Assembly: GCA_000277445.1 (NCBI GenBank)
Contig: AJWJ01000302.1
Location: 1-27,689 of the forward strand
Direction: 5' to 3'
DNA length: 27,689 bases
Source: Polysphondylium violaceum
Taxonomy: Eukaryota; Evosea; Eumycetozoa; Dictyosteliales; Dictyosteliaceae
Each line of letters begins with the position of its first letter. The first letter of the stretch is position 1. Shown here one piece after another: positions 17,812 to 27,689 of the stretch. The translations under genes and the position numbers were made by a program. The notes under the pieces are model-generated. The model had not been told where the DNA came from. It did not search any database and saw only the letters and a program-made list of their open reading frames with translations.

Positions 17812-19476
17812 TTAATATTGTCTTTCAGTTGATCTGTATAAGAGGGTATCACGATTGGCATCAAAGCTAACACCCATCATGTAGAGAATACCACCAACAA
17901 CAAAACAAACCCAAACGATTGGGAAGAAGAGGAAGATTTGGAAAAGAGCAATCTTGGAAGTGGTTCCTTGATTGTCGTCGGCTGGTTCACTTGATGATGC
18001 TGAGCTGGTGTTTTTGTCGGCTGGGGCAGCGGTTGGTTCGGCAGAGTCGATGGTTTCGTCTAAAAGATGTTCAACACAGTGAGCAACGACACCTTCGATG
18101 GCATTGATTTGTTGGCAAAAGTCGAATTTTTGGCTACGGGCAGAGCTCTTGAGGTAAAAGTGTGGGAAGGTGGTGTCGAGGTGGTTGACGCTCTTTCCGA
18201 CGATTTGGACAATCTTTTCTCTGGTTTCGGCTGGGAAGTGGGATTGTGGGGCAAGGGTGACGGCTTCACAGGCAACACGGTCGCCATAGACGGTGGAGAG
18301 GGTGGAGAAGGCGTTTTGCATGGCATTGTCAATCATCTTGAGGGCAGTGACAAATTGTAAAGAGTCAGCACCATAGAGGGTACGGAGGTTAGAGAGAGAG
18401 GCAAAGCTAAAGGAGAGCATGTCTGGGATAGAGTCGGCGGCGAGCTTGTTAAAGTGGGCGTCGTTCTTGATGGTGTCGACGAGCTTGTAGAGCATGACGA
18501 GTTCAGATAAGACAACACGATCAATCTTTTCGTCAAAGTTGAATTTGATGGTTTGTTGGTTACCGTTGACAATGGTAAAGACACCGTTGGACATGGAGGC
18601 TTTGCAGCAGGCGGCCAAGACAAATTGCTTAAAGGCGTTGGTGTAGAGAACGCTTTCAATGTTTTTGTTGATGAGGTCGAGGGCAGATTCACGGTGGTAG
18701 AGGGATTGGAAACCTCTGTTGTTGAGGAAGAGACCAAAGTGGTTACCTTTGGCGAGTTCCTTAGAGAGACTCTTGTGGACGGCATGGGCAGAGGCTAATT
18801 TGTAGTCAGCGCTGGCAGAGACAATCAATGAACGACCGCCAAAAGTTTGACTGAGGACGTCGGCCATGTTGGCAGCGAGGGATTGGGCATTGTGGTTAAA
18901 GGCTTGGATCTTTTGACCGTCGATTGGTGAGACCCAGGTGGAAGAGACAATACCGTGCATGTCTGGAGTGACACCAGTGGCAATGGTGGATGATTCAGCA
19001 ACATTGTCCAATGGGAAAAAGGTCTTTTCAACAGAGACCATGTTGTTTAAACCTAAGAATTGAGTGTTGACCAAATCGTCTTGACTGACACTGTCAACAG
19101 TGAATAAGAGGTTTAATTTTGGTTTGTTAAAGAGTGGAACAGATGGGAAGTTCTTTCTGTTGTTGTTGGCGTTTAATGGTAATAAGCCCATAACGTGTGA
19201 GATTAAATTGGAAATTTGGGTATCAGCGATATTGTTGATTTGGTGATCACCAAAAACGTTTCCTTTTAAAAATAATAATGAATTTTGAGCCTATATGTGT
19301 TGTTGTATTAATAAATCTATCTATTTCATCTACTACTACTACTATTAGATATATACATTTGATGGTTCAAGGATAATATCACCACTTCTGTTTTCAAAAT
19401 ATTTGATATCAGATTTAACAGCTAAAGCTACACAAGTAGCAGCCAAGACAAAGAATAAGATGATTGAAGATCTCAT
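17812..19476 (-). CDS. ATP6AP2 (renin receptor / V-ATPase accessory protein 2) orthologue
   Basis: Type I membrane accessory protein of the vacuolar proton pump, needed for V-ATPase assembly in the ER and endosomes. Exons in transcript order are 19357-19476 and 17812-19290; the intron is 66 nt; 532 aa. Signal peptide about 1-18 (MRSSIILFFVLAATCVALA). The large luminal domain aligns with human ATP6AP2 from memory: FFPLDNVAES to FSLDSVANS; VVLSELVMLYKLVDTI to LFLSELQVLHDISSL; DSIPDMLSFSFASLSNLRTLY to [38 protein letters not shown] to GEDSEQFRDASKILVDAL; TVYGD to SLYGG. One TM helix (about 485-510) is followed by a short cytosolic tail with DTLLYRST, matching DSIIYRMT. It is longer than the human protein (350 aa), by an N-terminal luminal part with ATGVTPDMHGI. 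The human furin site RKTR is not conserved (AETREK). Codon usage is clearly G/C-biased, which suggests high expression. Confidence 0.9.
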
Positions 19477-19871
19477 TTTTATATCTATTATTTGTTGTAT
19501 GTATAAATATATGGAGTAAAAAAACTAATGTAAAAATTTTTTTTTTTTTTCATATCGAAATTTTTCAAGCATAACTTTTTTAAAAAAATTCAAAAAAGTT
19601 TTTCACCAGGCCACAAACCAGGTTTTAGTATTCCGCCTAAGGAGAACACAGATATACTATTGAAACAAGGTGTGGTTGTATCAATAGGCACACATTTTAT
19701 TTGATAAAGTAATCTGATCTTTATTCTGCCGCTGTCAGTATAAAACAATCACAGACGCAGACAGATGATGAGATGTTGTTCTCGATCGAGTCTCTATCCT
19801 ACCTACCTTTCTCTTTTTATTTTTATTTTTTTATTATTTTCAATGAGTTGTGATTGATACAAATAATAACT
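19477..19871. other. divergent promoter region
   Basis: 395 nt between ATP6AP2 (-) and the chaperonin-like gene (+). It holds T and A runs near 19535-19590 and a more balanced stretch at 19605-19800. No ORF or known RNA is seen apart from the 4-codon uORF listed. Confidence 0.5.
19843..19857 (+). promoter_or_regulatory. 4-codon upstream ORF
   Basis: ATG AGT TGT GAT TGA ends 14 nt before the chaperonin ATG at 19872. It may lower translation if included in the mRNA. Confidence 0.3.
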
Positions 19872-21827
19872 ATGGTTGGATCAGAGGATCTTAGAGAATG
19901 TTTAAAAACAGTTTTGGCAGTTTCTGATTTCATTAAAACATCTCTGGGTCCCAAGAGTGGTGATAAATTAATTGTCGATGAAAAAGGCGAGATTCAGGTA
20001 ACAAATGATGGTTATACTATATTATCTTATCTATCGAAAAGATCACCTTCATCTTTATCATCAACGTTGAATAACAATGATGATTTCTTTAATGAATTGT
20101 TTGATAAAAGACAACAGCAACAACAAAGTAGTAGTCAAAATAAGAATGATAGTGATAGTAAGAGGAAAAGCAATGATAATGATAATAGTAATGATAAATC
20201 ATTTTCGTCGAAATCAAATTTAGATAGAATTAAATATCAATCCATTATAGAGTTGTTAATGGATTGTTGTAAAAGTCAAGAGAGATCTTATGGTGATGGT
20301 ACTACTTCAGTCATTGTTTTAACAGGTGCATTATGCTCAAGTGCTTTAAAATTGGTGTTTGAAAAAGGTATTCATCCACATATTGTGGTTGAGGCATTTC
20401 AACAATCATTAAATAAAGCATTACTCCACTTGGATTCTTTTTCTTTAGATGTAGATATGCAACACAACAACAACACCAGTAACAACAATAATAGTAATAA
20501 TATAGTCTCAACCTTGCAAAGGGTAGCAGAGAGTTGTTTATCTTCCAAATCAATTAGTTTTTTTAAAGAAAGTTTGGCAAAGATGTGTATCGATGCAGTT
20601 AAATCTATATGCAAAGAGATTGATACCATTGATTCTTTATCAATAATATATCAACAATCATTAAATGATAGTAATAGTAATATCAATAACAATAATAATA
20701 ATAACAAGAAACTAAAAATAGATTTAAAGAATATAAAGTTACATTCAATACCAGGTGAATCAATTGAAAAAACAAGATTGGTATACGGTGTATTGATAAA
20801 GGATAAATTCTTTTCCCACGAGAATATGACCAAGACAATGACCAATGCCAGAGTACTTGTCCTCTCAGAGGCATTGGAAATACCCAAACCCAAATCAAAC
20901 TTTAGTATCAATATAAACAGCATACACGAGTACAATAGACTATTTGATATAAAGAATCAGTATTTTAAACAGATTAAAGAAAAGTTAACATCCATTAATC
21001 CTACACTCGTCGTTTGTCAATGGGCTATCGATCAAGAGATAAATGAATTCTTGTTTGCTAACGACATCAATGCAATTTCTTGGGTGCAGGGCAACGATTT
21101 AGAGAATATTGCATTGATTACCAATGCATCGATTGTGTATGATTTGCTTGATACACCTATCGATGATATTGTGCTGGGCGAAGCGGACATTGTCAAAGAG
21201 ATAACACCAATCAACGATAGCAGTGTTAGATATATAGAGATATCAAATCAACGTCCTACACCCATTGTTTCCATAATCGTGAGAGGAGGAAGTCAAGAAA
21301 TGAATCAGGAAACACTAGAATGTCTCAAAGATTGCCTTCATATTGTTAAAGGATGTCTAATGAAACCCAAGGTAGTTCCATCAGGAGGTGTACCTGAATT
21401 ATATTTATATAATTTATTTTCAACAACAAATAATAGTAGCAACAATATTGCTAATCAGCAGCAACAGCAACAACAACAAAATCAATTTAAACTCAATTAT
21501 TGTATGAATAGTTGGGCTAGTTCTTTACTATCGATTCCGATTACATTATTGGAGAATTCTGGAGTTGATTCATATAATTTATTAAAACAACTGATAGATA
21601 TTCATCACAAGAGCAATACAGCATCCTATTATGGTGTGAATATAGCATACCAAAATGTGTTTTTAGATTTGGATAACAATAGTAATAGTGATCCACCTAG
21701 TCAAATAGTTGTTGATATGAGATCAATAAGTTTAGATTTATTAGATTTAAAAAAATCAATTTTAAAGTTGGCCACCGAAACATGTATCTTGATATTGGGT
21801 ATTGACAAATGCATAAATATTAGTTAA
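19872..21827 (+). CDS. divergent CCT/TCP-1-like group II chaperonin
   Basis: Single-exon gene, 651 aa from ATG 19872. The frame is open a few codons further up, but without an earlier ATG. Chaperonin features in order: TSLGPKSGDKLI (about 24-35), VTNDGYTIL (about 44-52), YGDGTTSVIVLTGALCSS (about 140-157), KGIHPHIVVEAFQQSL, the apical region with VYGVLIKDK, RGGSQEMNQETLECLKDCL (about 471-489), VVPSGGVPELYL (about 500-511), and LATETCILILGIDK near the end. Local wording is nearest to CCT delta or alpha. It is longer than a normal CCT subunit (about 540 aa) because of Ser/Asn/Asp- and Gln-rich inserts (nt 20058-20230, 20460-20500, 20655-20715 and 21420-21480). The Asp of the family's M-x-DE motif that helps ATP hydrolysis is Gln here, and GGG of VVPGGG is SGG. 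It may be a BBS/MKKS-like or lineage-specific non-cycling chaperonin. Not a core CCT subunit with confidence. Confidence 0.85.
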   Translation: MVGSEDLRECLKTVLAVSDFIKTSLGPKSGDKLIVDEKGEIQVTNDGYTILSYLSKRSPSSLSSTLNNNDDFFNELFDKRQQQQQSSSQNKNDSDSKRKSNDNDNSNDKSFSSKSNLDRIKYQSIIELLMDCCKSQERSYGDGTTSVIVLTGALCSSALKLVFEKGIHPHIVVEAFQQSLNKALLHLDSFSLDVDMQHNNNTSNNNNSNNIVSTLQRVAESCLSSKSISFFKESLAKMCIDAVKSICKEIDTIDSLSIIYQQSLNDSNSNINNNNNNNKKLKIDLKNIKLHSIPGESIEKTRLVYGVLIKDKFFSHENMTKTMTNARVLVLSEALEIPKPKSNFSININSIHEYNRLFDIKNQYFKQIKEKLTSINPTLVVCQWAIDQEINEFLFANDINAISWVQGNDLENIALITNASIVYDLLDTPIDDIVLGEADIVKEITPINDSSVRYIEISNQRPTPIVSIIVRGGSQEMNQETLECLKDCLHIVKGCLMKPKVVPSGGVPELYLYNLFSTTNNSSNNIANQQQQQQQQNQFKLNYCMNSWASSLLSIPITLLENSGVDSYNLLKQLIDIHHKSNTASYYGVNIAYQNVFLDLDNNSNSDPPSQIVVDMRSISLDLLDLKKSILKLATETCILILGIDKCINIS

Positions 21828-21963
21828 TAAATCTCAATTGTACAGTTTATATTTATTTTTAAAAACTAAATTTAGTTCATTATTTATTTATTTATTTATT
21901 AATTATATGTATGTATATATGTGTGAGTGATTGGGGAGTTGGTGTGTATTGAATTAGAAATAA
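21828..21963. other. short convergent 3' interval
   Basis: 136 nt of AT-rich DNA with ATTT repeats between the chaperonin stop (+) and the Sin3 stop (-). Confidence 0.5.
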
Positions 21964-24900
21964 TTATTTTTTCTTTTCAAGTTTAGCAACCATTTCATCC
22001 AAATTCAACTTTCTATTGGTGTATTTCTTTGAACTTGAACCTTTTCTATAAAAGAAATCTTCGGTGTCTTCCACATAAAATAATCTAAAAGTTTGAGTAC
22101 AAATTCTACATTCGAGACCAGATTCATTGACAGTGTTTTGAAGAGCTTGTTCTAGTGCTTCATCACCTTTGGGAATATTCCTTAATAAAAATACTTTATG
22201 AGTACGTGGATTGATGGTTGAGTCGAGTTGTTTGTAATCTGTTACATATTGTTTGGCTTTTTCCATCATTTCAGCTTCTGAATTTTGGATAAGTCTTTCG
22301 CTCTCTGCAATGGCTTCCTCGGCACTCTTTATCATTGCTTCACTGGTTTGATCCAATAATTCAATAGTGAATCCGCCAACGGGTGACACTGTTTCAAATT
22401 CAAACAAAAACAATCTTTCCTCTCTCAACACTTCAATCACCTTGGAGTGATATAGTGCGTCTGTCCATCCATTAAATGATTTAATTTCAAGTGTAAATAG
22501 ATATAATAGTTTCAATGAGTTTTCACTTTGTAATAACATTTGTAACTATAGTGGTGGTATTGATAATGATTAGTATGATAACACACATTAAATATTAATA
22601 CATAAAACAACATACTTGTCTAATTAATTGGTTGATAAGCTTATCAAGAGTAAATAATACATAGGAAGAAATACCAAGATAAGATCTACAACTGTCTTCA
22701 TAACGTGATTGATCACTATTGTTTTCGATTAATTCCATTAAACATTTGATGAATCTATCGTATCTTTGTTGATTTGTAAGTTCAGATTCAGAGGCATTTG
22801 AATCATCATTGCCATCGATGGATTCATTTTGATCATTATTTCCTTCATTTCTAAAGAATCTAGTGACATTGGGTTTAGATGTCCAATGTGATTGAGCTGC
22901 TGATTCGGCCAATTCATAAGCTTTGTGTAATCTTTCATATAGAATTTGATATAGTCTAAGGAATATATAAAATGTATTATTACCATAAAACATTCTTTTT
23001 TCTTTTCTTGATATATTACTATTATTAATTGTTGAGTTTTTATTGTTATTATTATTATTATTATTACTATCTACATCTTTCATTTCTACATCATTTTCAT
23101 CATTTTCATTTGTTGTAGTATTATTATTATTATTATTATTACCATTACTATTATTACTGTTATTATTGTTGTTACTATTACTATTACCATTACTATTATT
23201 ATCTTTTTCATCAACTTTTAAATAAAAGAAAGATAATAAAAAGAAATGTAAAAAGCTTTCAATCTTTTCCAAATCTTGTTTTTGAGCCTGTTTTTCGGCA
23301 GCAAAGCCAATGAGTTGAACAATGTCTTGACAGATTTTATAGTTTGGCATAAAATACAATAAATGATAGGGAGGTGGTGGCTTTACACTATTCTTTCCTC
23401 TGCCTCTCTTGGACATGATTTCATCACGTTCACGCACCTTTTCAGTGTATTTTTGACGAATTTCATTGAGTAGGAATTTGGGAGTGAGGGATTTCTTTTC
23501 CGATTGCTTAAAAGAGGTGGATTGGTAGTCGAGCGAACGATAGTAATTCTTTTCCGTTGTTTCTTTCCACACTTTGTTCCAGTCTCTTTTGGCCTTTTTC
23601 CACTCGAGATCTTTTTGTTTGAGTCTTTTGAGAATGATGGGAAGGGCCACCCAGGGGTTGTTGTAGAGAGCGGTGATCATCTCCATGCCCTTGTTGGAAT
23701 AGATTCGCTCGATGGAACGGTGGTGGAGGATATCGAGATTGGGCATTCTAAACTTGTGTCTCTCATTCTCGGGCATCTCGTTGAGCGAGTTGAGGATGGG
23801 GTCGAGGATACGGATAGTCGAGGCGTTGAGCTCAATGATGAGGTCGAGCTCAAAACGTTCGTCTTCACACTTGAACAATGTCTCTTCAAATTGATTCTTT
23901 CTCTGACTCTTGAAACCAAAGTCTTCACTACCAGTGGGAAAAGAGACCCAAATGTCATTCAATACGCTCTCGGCCAACTCGCTTCTTCCCGAGCATCTTG
24001 GCTGTGGATAGTTTTTAGGGAGAGCACGGTAACTGGGGCCCAAACGTTTGCATGTAGCAAAATCAATCTCTGACCAGGCGTTGTTTTGTTTGCTTGGTGA
24101 CAATCCTTGTTCCAAACGCTCCAATTGTTCGAGTGATTGGTCGTCGACGCCAATAAATTGTTTAAACCATTCAAACAATGCAGGTAGACGTGGAATCAAT
24201 ATATCCTTGACCAACAATACCAACTCGGTTCGACTAATGATCTCTTGACTAAATAGATTCAAGCATTTTAAAAACTCGTTGTAGAGCTTGTTGTTTGAAA
24301 CACCTGTTCTCACTTTATGGAAAAAGTCCAATTCCTCATAGGTACCCTCTCTTTCAATGCCAAACGAGTCATTCATCTTTTCATCTTTTTTACTGGTACG
24401 TTTCTTTTTATCCTTGTCTTCCATTTGTTGTTGTTGTAGTTGCATTGATTGATGAGACTGTTGGTGGTGATGTTGTTGATGATGTCCCATTGGTGATCTT
24501 TCACCCATTTGATGAGACATATGAGAGTCGCTGAGTGGTGAAGGGATACCACTCATTGAATGATGATGTTGTTGTTGTCTTTCTTGTTGAGCTTGTTGTT
24601 GTTGAATTTGTTGAATGGCCTGTTGTTGTTGTAATATAATTTGTTGTCTTTCTTGTTGAGCCTGTTGTTGTAATGTTTGAGGTGAAATTTGTTGCTGTTG
24701 TTGTTGTTGCAAGAGATAGAGTTGCTGTTGTTGTTGTGGTGTCAAAGGAATTTGTGAATTTCCTGGAGGTCTACCTTTGGCCCCACCAGCTTGATTAACT
24801 CTATTTTGTCTAATTTTTTGAGGCTTGAGTTGATTAGGTCCACCCATTTGTTGTTGTTGCTGTTGCTGTTGTTGCTGTAATTGTTGTTGTTGTAATTGTT

Positions 24901-26622
24901 GTTGTTGTTGCAACTGCTGTTGTTGTTGTTGAACCTGTTGTTGAGCTCCAACCATTTGATTGCTATTCGACATATTCATTTGTGGAGGACCAACCATGAT
25001 GGGTTGGGTAGGAGGAACTGCGGCGGCAGTCTCTGGAAGAAACTGAGTAAATTCGTCCAACAAATCTCTGTGCATACTGAATAGCTCGGCAACCTTTTCA
25101 TAGACCTCTCTGATGGTTTGAGGCTCGTTGTGATAGTTGTGAAGGATCTTTAAAAACTGTTTATAGATGTTGGGTTGCTCAGAGAAACGCTGCTTAATCT
25201 TTTTCACATACTCTCTAGCTTGATCCAATTCTGCTTGTTTCTTTTGTGGTGGGATCTGTTGTTGAGCAGCGGCAGCGGCAGCAGCAGCTTGTTGTTGTTG
25301 GAGCTGTTGTTGCTGTTGGAGTTGTTGTTGAAGCTGTTGTTGTTGTTGAAGATGTTGCTGTTGTTTTTGGATTTGCATTTGTTGATTTTGTAAGTGTTGA
25401 TGAATCTGTTGAGTCAATTGACCTTGTGGAGGTTGTTGAATGTGACTGGGCGATGGCTGTTGCTGTTTGCCGCCATAGTGATGTTGTGGTGGCGATGGTG
25501 TGTCCTCTATAGTGGTAACATCAATCTTGTATCCTTGAGGCAAAAATGTATTGAATCCAGAGATAAGATTCTTGTGACCTTTAAACAACTCTGTAACTCT
25601 TGCAATAACAACCGGTGTATCAATGCTATAGTATAAAAGTAATGATGTTAATAGGTGTAAACTGGTTACTAAACAGATAATGCACACACATACCTTTGGG
25701 CCTTTAGATCCTTCATGATGTCTAGAAATTGATTGTAAATGGTTGGTTGCTTGGCAAATTGTTGTTTGACTTGTTCTAAAAAGAAGAAGGCATTGTCAAA
25801 TTGCTGACTCTTTACCGGCGATGTGCTTTGCACCTTTTGATGAGATGGTGGAGAAGGTTGATTATTGTTATTGTTGTTGGGAGGTGATTGATTTTGTTGA
25901 GGTTGTTGATACATTTGGTTTTGTTGTTGGTGTCTGGCTTGATTGCTAGACACGGGATTAGTGAGATTGTTGATACTTGCAATATTGGTTGGACTGGTGT
26001 TGTGCATAGAGGAGGACATAAAGTTTGAATATGGCATGCCAATGTATGAGTTGGGTTGCATCATTTGCTGTTGGATTTGTTGTGCACGATTGGCGATATT
26101 GAAATCCATCGACGATGCCTGCTTCAACTCGTGGTGTGACGAGTGGATGGGTGGCAAGGGTTGGTGTGTGGGTGGAGGCGATGGTGTCTCTCTGGTGAAA
26201 TGGTGAGGCGATGAAAAGTGGTGTGAAGACGATTGCTGTTGTGATGATGATGATGGAGAGTTGTAATCGCTGTCTTCTTGTACAATCATGGGCGACTTCG
26301 AGATACGTTTGGTGGTAAACTTGGGATCGACGACAGTGTCGTTGCTGGCGTTGGTGGGGCTTACCAAGGCACTCAACGACGACTGAGGCGATGGCAGTGT
26401 CGATGTGGTGGGTGGTGATGTGGGCGACGATAATGACGACGATGGTGGTAGAGTGAACGAGGGCAATGTGTTCCCTGTGCTTGATGTGGGTGAAGTTAGC
26501 TTGCTAATGGATGCACTGCCACCGCCACTATTGCTAGGCGGCGAAGTGGGCGATCCACCAGGTGGCTGAGGAGATAACGGTGGTAACAGTGATCCACCAT
26601 TATCATCTCTATTTCTCTTCAT
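21964..26622 (-). CDS. Sin3 transcriptional corepressor
   Basis: Scaffold of the Sin3-HDAC complex in the nucleus. Exons in transcript order are 25694-26622, 22616-25625 and 21964-22545, giving 1506 aa; introns are 68 and 70 nt. The N-terminus is Ser/Pro-rich with a leading KRNR. PAH1 (about 277-350) is split by intron 1 and reads ...MKDLKAQ-SIDTPVVIARVTELFKGH. PAH2 is about 441-508 (REYVKKIKQRF, ELFSMHRDLLDEFTQFLP). PAH3 is about 737-802 (YEELDFFHKVRTG). The HDAC-interaction domain is about 828-925, with GPSYRALPKNYPQPRCSGR, LNDIWVSFPTGSEDFGF and CEDERFELDLIIELN. The Sin3a C-terminal region follows, including FYIFLRLYQILYERL and the end EDFFYRKG. Long poly-Gln tracts, with one poly-Ala run inside, separate the PAH domains, and an Asn tract interrupts the C-terminal region. 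All hallmark domains are present and no breaks are seen. Confidence 0.96.
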
Positions 26623-27689
26623 TTTCTAGTTTATATAAATTATATTCCTATATACGTATACTATTGTTGTTTTGTGTTGTTGATTTCTGCTGTTGATTTC
26701 TGATGTTGGTTCGTTTATATATCCAATAATGATTTTAATCTGAAATAAGAAAAAAAAAAAAAAAAAAAAAAAAAGTTAAAATTTTTATTTCATAAATTTT
26801 GCAACAAAAAAAGAATGATATTTGTGTGTGGGTGTTTTCTGTTGTTGGTGAAGATGTCTGGTCTGTTTGAAAAAATTTAAATTTATATATTCATGCAGTG
26901 TGTGAATGGTGGGTGATAGGTTGTGAATATAAGTGAGGAGAGGAATGTCCCAAAAAAGCGTTCTAGATGAGCTAACCTAAAGATAGAAAAATAATAATCA
27001 CTCACTCTAGACTATCCATAAACAACCTACTCCACTAAAAACCACTCGTGTAATAAATAGAAAAAAGATATTTACTTTGTGAATAAATATATAACAACAA
27101 TATAAGGAATGAGAATATCGAAGATGGATGATATGATAAATATAAATTGAAAAAAAATTAAAATAAAAAAAAAAAACATCATTCATGCATTTTAAAAAAT
27201 AAAAAAAAAATAAAAAAAATAGATGATCGGTGGTGGGTGACATTTCTCTTTTGAGGGATGGGGATACTAACCCCACATCACACACAAATCTCACTCTAAA
27301 ACATATGTGTGCTGAACTTTCATAATATCTGTAATAAAGAGTTGTCTAAAACTATAAATAACAAAACATAATAACAATAGTAATTATAACAACAAAAACA
27401 ATAGTATTATTATTATAATAATACCACTATGGTATCTATTTAAAATAAACTATTATCTCTGCATGCAATAAATAATATGTGATCGAGTTGATGTCGGGTG
27501 TAGCCTCTGTACATTACATATATTATGCTAATGAATTTATTTGATCTATATAAGATTACTGCTTTAGTAATTAAATATATATATAGATATATTTATCTAT
27601 ATATATCAATTGAAAGTATGAATATGCAAAATTGAATAAAATTATTTTTTTTTTTTTTTGTATTTATAGAGGAGTTTTGTCAAACGATT
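26623..27689. other. upstream region of Sin3 to window edge
   Basis: About 1.07 kb without a convincing gene. It has an A run of about 24 (26751-26774), several A/T runs near 27150-27220, a small G4/C4 hairpin (27260-27263 with 27271-27274), and (AT)n-like DNA near 27570-27606. Longer frames here are low-complexity hydrophobic and unlike proteins. Confidence 0.45.
27670..27689 (+). other. possible start of an exon running off the window
   Basis: A long T tract (about 27643-27659) followed by TTTATAG (ending 27669) is a good 3' splice site. The 20 bases after it are of balanced composition and could open an exon of a + strand gene continuing outside the window. No upstream exon can be assigned. 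Confidence 0.2.

Noticed and set aside
18067-18798. Plus-strand frames opposite the ATP6AP2 gene
   Set aside because: Shadow frames of a codon-biased coding exon; no independent start context or homology.
23504-24073. 189-codon plus-strand frame opposite Sin3
   Set aside because: It lies opposite the conserved HDAC-interaction domain; antisense shadow.
27260-27274. GGGGATACTAACCCC containing a yeast-like TACTAAC branch sequence
   Set aside because: No matching donor or exon context could be found; probably a chance short hairpin.
27007-27294. 95-codon minus-strand frame near the right edge
   Set aside because: Made of Phe/Tyr runs from A/T tracts, with no recognisable protein features.

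Overview
This window looks like nuclear DNA of a dictyostelid social amoeba. The intergenic DNA is very A/T-rich with long A and T runs. Proteins carry long Asn, Gln and Thr tracts encoded by AAC/AAT, CAA and ACA. Introns are short (nearly all 62-91 nt), A/T-rich and GT...AG. The gene set (Bmp-domain family 3 GPCR, PITP, Sin3 with N/Q tracts) also fits a dictyostelid. The species cannot be fixed from sequence alone. No tRNA, rRNA, CRISPR, retroelement or coding transposon was recognised.

Layout, left to right. (+) A DExH-box RNA helicase of the DHX9/DHX36 clade with a low-complexity N-terminus (3 exons; its 5' end is unusual). (+) A small two-exon gene for a 77-residue protein of unknown function. 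(-) A homologue of NR2C2AP (3 exons). (+) A class I phosphatidylinositol transfer protein (4 exons). (-) A Kelch-repeat, coiled-coil, RING-finger protein (3 exons). Then a 2.4 kb gene-poor stretch with G/C-rich islands, followed by (+) a family 3 GPCR with a Bmp-type ligand-binding domain (2 exons). (-) A REXO4-like DEDD exonuclease homologue that has lost catalytic residues (3 exons). A 0.7 kb intergenic segment holds a 75-bp near-perfect palindrome. (-) An ATP6AP2 (renin receptor) orthologue (2 exons). (+) A divergent CCT-like chaperonin (1 exon). (-) A complete Sin3 corepressor (3 exons), followed by about 1.1 kb of its upstream DNA, at whose far edge a further exon may begin.

The ten genes are independent single transcription units, not an operon or island. 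Convergent pairs share short 3' intervals (about 140-370 nt) and divergent pairs share promoters of about 0.4-0.6 kb. Themes include RNA metabolism (helicase, REXO4-like), chromatin repression (Sin3), endomembrane and signalling functions (PITP, GPCR, V-ATPase accessory protein) and protein quality control (RING ligase, chaperonin).

Exon junctions were placed by reading GT/AG sites against conserved protein families, and each model keeps a single open frame. The points most worth a second look are the apparently catalytically dead REXO4 homologue, the chaperonin with a replaced catalytic Asp, the ATG-free leader of the helicase gene, the 75-bp palindrome, and an alkaline-phosphatase-like motif in the ATP6AP2 orthologue.
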